From: Falsihalocynthiibacter arcticus
GTDB lineage: Bacteria; Pseudomonadota; Alphaproteobacteria; Rhodobacterales; Rhodobacteraceae
Length of the DNA stretch: 64,000 nt
Assembly (NCBI RefSeq): GCF_000812665.2
Contig: NZ_CP014327.1
Span: forward strand, 4,059,501-4,123,500
Reading direction: 5' to 3'
Part shown: positions 60,827-64,000 of the stretch, piece after piece
Layout: the number at the start of each line of letters is the position of its first letter
Position numbering within the stretch: position 1 is the stretch's first letter
Program-made: the position numbers and the translations under genes
The notes under the pieces: generated by a model
Databases searched by the model: none
The model's input: only the letters and a program-made list of their open reading frames with translations
What the model was told of the DNA's origin: nothing

Positions 60827-62313
60827 GCCAAACGCCCCTCAAGGGCGGCCACGACAACGCTGGCTTGTTCGGCGTCATTAAACGGCAATGTCACATCCCC
60901 AATCGTTTGGCCCGTTTCATGCCCCTTACCAGCAATCAACAGCGCATCCCCCGCACCCAATGCATCGACCGCGCGTAAAATCGCTTCGGCCCGATCGCCT
61001 ACATTATGGGCTTGCGGACACCCCTCCATCACCATGTCGCGGATCGCGGCGGGATCTTCGCTGCGCGGGTTGTCATCCGTCACGAAAACAACATCCGCGT
61101 GCTGTGTTGCGGCCCGCCCCATCAGGGCGCGCTTGCTGGTATCGCGATCGCCGCCCGCGCCCAAAACCACAACAATCCGCCCCATCACGTGGGGCCGCAA
61201 CGCCGTCAGCGCCGTTGAAAGCGCGTCGGGAGTATGGGCGAAATCTACAAAAACCGTTGCCCCGTTCTCGCGCGTCGCTGCGTGCTGCATACGCCCGGGA
61301 ACGGTTACCATTTCCGGCAAAACCTCAAACACACGTTCGGCCTTCTCGCCACAGGCAATCACAAGTCCAGCAGCAAGCAATACGTTCTCGGCCTGAAACC
61401 CACCAATCAACGGAAGGCGCAGGCCATGTTGCCCCCCTTCGAATGTGAACAAGACCTCTTGGCCTTGCGCATCAAAACGTTGCCCCACAAGACACATATC
61501 CGCGCCCGCAGTGCGCCCAACCGACAACACGCGCTGACCGCGACTGCGGGCTATCTCTGCCATCTGAAGGCCCCGCGGGCTGTCGATATTGATAACGGCA
61601 CGCCCCTCGGCAGGCAGCACCCGCTCAAAAAGGCCCGCCTTCGCATTGAAATAATCGTCAAAATCCTTGTGATAATCCAAATGGTCCTGCGAGAAATTGG
61701 TAAACCCCGCTGCCATCAACCGAACGGCATCCAGTCGCCGCTGGGCCAGCCCGTGGCTTGAGGCCTCCATCGCCGCATGCGTTACGCCAGCTTTGGCCAT
61801 TTTCGCGAGTAATCGATGTAGGGTAATCGGCTCAGGCGTGGTGTGAGAAAGCGGAACTTGAAACGCCCCTTCTACTCCCGTCGTGCCGATATTCGCCGCC
61901 GGAAACCCCAAGGCAATCCATATCTGGCGGGTGAAGGTCGCAACCGACGTCTTGCCGTTGGTTCCTGTAATCGCAACCATATGCGCGGGCTGGCCTTCAA
62001 AAAACAACGCCGCGACAAAGGACAACGCCATGCGCGGATCTTCCGCCACAACGAGGGCAACTCCCGAGTCCTCAAGGGCGGTTCGGGCAATCTGTGCCCC
62101 CACAGCATCCGTCAAAACCGACGTAGCTCCCATTCGCAGGGCATATTCAATGAAGGTTGCACCGTGGATTTTTGCCCCCGGAAGGGCGACAAAAAGATGG
62201 CCCTCCTCCACGGTTCGGCTGTCCACGCTTAATCCCGTCACCGGCACATTCGCGAGGCCGCGCGCGGTCAAACCAAGGTCGGCCAATCGTTTTTCTTTAA
62301 CTTTTCGTATCAT
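60823..62313 (-). CDS. murE: UDP-MurNAc-L-Ala-D-Glu--meso-diaminopimelate ligase
   Basis: This 496-residue Mur ligase has GLSVDSRTVEEGHLFVALPG, the ATP loop ITGTNGKTSVATFTRQIW near 115-132, and MEASSHGLAQRRLDAV. The motif DNPRSEDP near residue 410 is the DNPR sequence typical of enzymes that add meso-diaminopimelate rather than lysine, as expected for a Gram-negative bacterium. It lies 48 bases after ftsI and overlaps murF. Confidence 0.98.
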   Translation of the reverse strand: MIRKVKEKRLADLGLTARGLANVPVTGLSVDSRTVEEGHLFVALPGAKIHGATFIEYALRMGATSVLTDAVGAQIARTALEDSGVALVVAEDPRMALSFVAALFFEGQPAHMVAITGTNGKTSVATFTRQIWIALGFPAANIGTTGVEGAFQVPLSHTTPEPITLHRLLAKMAKAGVTHAAMEASSHGLAQRRLDAVRLMAAGFTNFSQDHLDYHKDFDDYFNAKAGLFERVLPAEGRAVINIDSPRGLQMAEIARSRGQRVLSVGRTAGADMCLVGQRFDAQGQEVLFTFEGGQHGLRLPLIGGFQAENVLLAAGLVIACGEKAERVFEVLPEMVTVPGRMQHAATRENGATVFVDFAHTPDALSTALTALRPHVMGRIVVVLGAGGDRDTSKRALMGRAATQHADVVFVTDDNPRSEDPAAIRDMVMEGCPQAHNVGDRAEAILRAVDALGAGDALLIAGKGHETGQTIGDVTLPFNDAEQASVVVAALEGRLA

Positions 62314-62361
62314 GGCATTACCCCGTTATTCCAAATCATCGCATCCTTACCCCTAAGGGTT

Positions 62362-64000
62362 TTAGTTGCTTGTCAGAGTAATCGCCACAGGTGTTTCGGT
62401 GTCAAGCTCTGGTCGCAGGCCCAACAGGGGCGCGATGCGCGTGATCAACTCTGCCGCCACAGGAACAGCAGTCCAACCCGCCGTGCGGCGATCCTCGCCC
62501 ATTGTGAAAATGGAAGGCTCGTCCAGCGTAACGATCAACACATATTTTGGGTCATGCGCAGGGAAGACACTCGCAAAAGTCGCAATAACTTTGTCTTTAT
62601 AATAGCCGCCACGTGGTTTTGGCTTGTCCGCCGAACCTGTTTTCCCGCCGACCGCATAGCCTTCAACTTCACCAAAACTCGCAGTTCCGCGCGACACAAC
62701 TTGGCGCAGCATACTGCGCGATTCCTTAGAGGTCGCCACTGAAACAACTCGGGGCCCCGTAACTGCAGCCGTTTTTTGCTTCAACAAAGTAGGCTTAACG
62801 CGCGTTCCCCCATTGAGGAGACTCGCATAGGCCGTCGCAAGGTGCAGCGGGCTGGCCGACAAACCATGCCCATAGGAAATGGTCATCGCCGACAATTCGC
62901 TCCAGTTTGGGGGCAACAATGGCCTTGCGCCGGCCGCTTCGGTCAATTCAACGGGGGTCGCATCAAAGAACCCAAGCGAGCGCAAAAACTCTTGTTGGCG
63001 CGCGGCACCGATTTGCATTGCAATCCGAGCGGTCCCGATGTTTGAGCTTTCAACAATCACGTCCGTAACAGAAAGCGTCGGGCCATAATTGTGGAAATCC
63101 CGAATTGAGAATTTACCCCATCTTAGGGGACCACTTGTGTTGATGGGGGTGCTGGGGTTCACCAGCTGCGTCTCGAGGGCTTGCGCCACAGTGAAAATCT
63201 TGAAGGTCGATCCCAATTCATAAACACCCTGAACCGCACGGTTAAACAAGGGGCTATCGGAAGCGTCGCCCTCTGTGAGAACTTGTGGGCGTGTATTGGG
63301 GTCAAAATCTGGCAGGGAAACCATCGAAACGATGGCACCAGTCGAAGCCTCCATCAAGACCGCCGTCGCGCCTTTTGCATTCATCAAACGCATGCCGCCA
63401 TAAAGGACTTCACGTGTGGCGGCCTGAACCGAAAGATCAATCGATAGCTCAAGTGGCGCGCCACGGTTGGCAGGATCGCGCAAATAATCGTCGAAGTATT
63501 TCTCGACACCGGCCGTTCCGATGACCTCCGCAGACCGCACCCCTTCGCGACCAAAACTGGCACCGCCAAGGATATGTGCCGCCAATTGACCGTTAGGATA
63601 TAAGCGCATTTCGCGCGGACCAAACTCAAGGCCAGGGTCGCCAATTTCATGGACCGCTTGCATTTGCTCAGGGGATAAGCGTTTACGAATCCACAAGAAC
63701 TTCCGCTTCCCAGTGAAATCCTTGATCAACCGCTCTTCTTTAAGTTCTGGAAAAATGCCGACCAATTCCTTGGCCACCCGTTCTTTGTCTACAATGATTT
63801 GCGGATTGGCATAGAGCGAATAGGTCGAGATATTCGTGGCAAGGATGCGCCCTTCGCGATCCACGATATTCGCGCGTTGGGCCGTAATGCCAACGCCCGT
63901 AGTTGACCCGCGAGGCTCAACAGGATCTGTAGCACTTAAGTGCCCCATCCGCACGCCAACGGTCGCAAACGCGATGACAAAGAACGCGCCTAAAACAAGC
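62362..64000 (-). CDS. ftsI: Peptidoglycan D,D-transpeptidase FtsI (PBP3), 5' end cut by the window
   Basis: The frame is open through the right edge; the Met at 63954 is internal because upstream codons continue as the membrane helix (VLGAFFVIAFATVGV). The visible ~546 residues hold the class B PBP N-terminal dimerisation domain (RANIVDREGRILATNIST) and the transpeptidase domain. Active-site motifs are STFK (YELGSTFKIFTVAQ), SSN (VIVESSNIGTARI) and KTG (VGGKTGSADKPKPRGG). There are no PASTA repeats, as usual in Gram-negatives. It crosslinks septal peptidoglycan with FtsW. murE follows by 48 bases. Confidence 0.97.
   Translation of the reverse strand, partial: LVLGAFFVIAFATVGVRMGHLSATDPVEPRGSTTGVGITAQRANIVDREGRILATNISTYSLYANPQIIVDKERVAKELVGIFPELKEERLIKDFTGKRKFLWIRKRLSPEQMQAVHEIGDPGLEFGPREMRLYPNGQLAAHILGGASFGREGVRSAEVIGTAGVEKYFDDYLRDPANRGAPLELSIDLSVQAATREVLYGGMRLMNAKGATAVLMEASTGAIVSMVSLPDFDPNTRPQVLTEGDASDSPLFNRAVQGVYELGSTFKIFTVAQALETQLVNPSTPINTSGPLRWGKFSIRDFHNYGPTLSVTDVIVESSNIGTARIAMQIGAARQQEFLRSLGFFDATPVELTEAAGARPLLPPNWSELSAMTISYGHGLSASPLHLATAYASLLNGGTRVKPTLLKQKTAAVTGPRVVSVATSKESRSMLRQVVSRGTASFGEVEGYAVGGKTGSADKPKPRGGYYKDKVIATFASVFPAHDPKYVLIVTLDEPSIFTMGEDRRTAGWTAVPVAAELITRIAPLLGLRPELDTETPVAITLTSN

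Overview
The window is a stretch of chromosome from an alphaproteobacterium, most likely a marine member of the Rhodobacterales (Roseobacter group). The reasons are the DUF2484 membrane protein inside the cell-wall cluster, the BolA / DnaJ-like / cobS / cobT neighbourhood (aerobic cobaltochelatase subunits), proton-translocating transhydrogenase, DUF3422, and the style of the protein sequences. No rRNA, tRNA, CRISPR array, prophage or defence system was found.

Layout. Positions 1-3012 hold the 3' end of glmU, then glmS and an AlkD-like repair gene in one translationally coupled run. A convergent acyl-CoA synthetase follows (3009-4634). Positions 4635-6474 are a decayed zone: a broken reading frame, an internally deleted IS5-family element with TA target duplications, a cluster of repeated hexamers and an amber-interrupted reading frame. 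moaA follows (6475-7479). Positions 7565-15879 form a divergent locus: a fused two-domain peptide-ABC ATPase and two M20 deacylases on the minus strand, and the solute-binding protein and two permeases on the plus strand. DUF3422 and pntAB (minus), a frameshifted kynU and a GNAT gene (plus) come next. Then, on the minus strand, are alkB, a D-lyxose isomerase-like gene, a class I amidotransferase-like hydrolase and malate synthase G. On the plus strand are pepN and an SDR gene, followed by a minus-strand SLT lipoprotein. gatB, DUF4177, bolA, a DnaJ-like gene, cobS, a frameshifted cobT and an unusual aminopeptidase P-DUF427 fusion fill 31169-39542, followed by a ClC channel and an FAD-linked oxidase.

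From 42738 to the end everything lies on the minus strand. Read in the direction of transcription it is the division and cell-wall (dcw) cluster: ftsI (5' end cut by the window), murE, murF, mraY, murD, ftsW, murG, murC, DUF2484, murB, ddl, ftsQ, ftsA, ftsZ, then lpxC, bamD and recN. These genes make the UDP-MurNAc-pentapeptide and lipid II precursors, flip and polymerise them at the septum, assemble the divisome, and begin lipid A synthesis and outer-membrane protein assembly. With glmU/glmS at the other end supplying UDP-GlcNAc, much of the window serves envelope synthesis.

No clearly new system was found. The most interesting points are the M24-DUF427 gene fusion, a near-perfect palindrome against the argE ribosome-binding site, a palindrome inside the predicted pntAB promoter, strong hairpins that isolate murD within the dcw cluster, and three one-base frameshifts that all fall in C runs (kynU, DUF4177, cobT).
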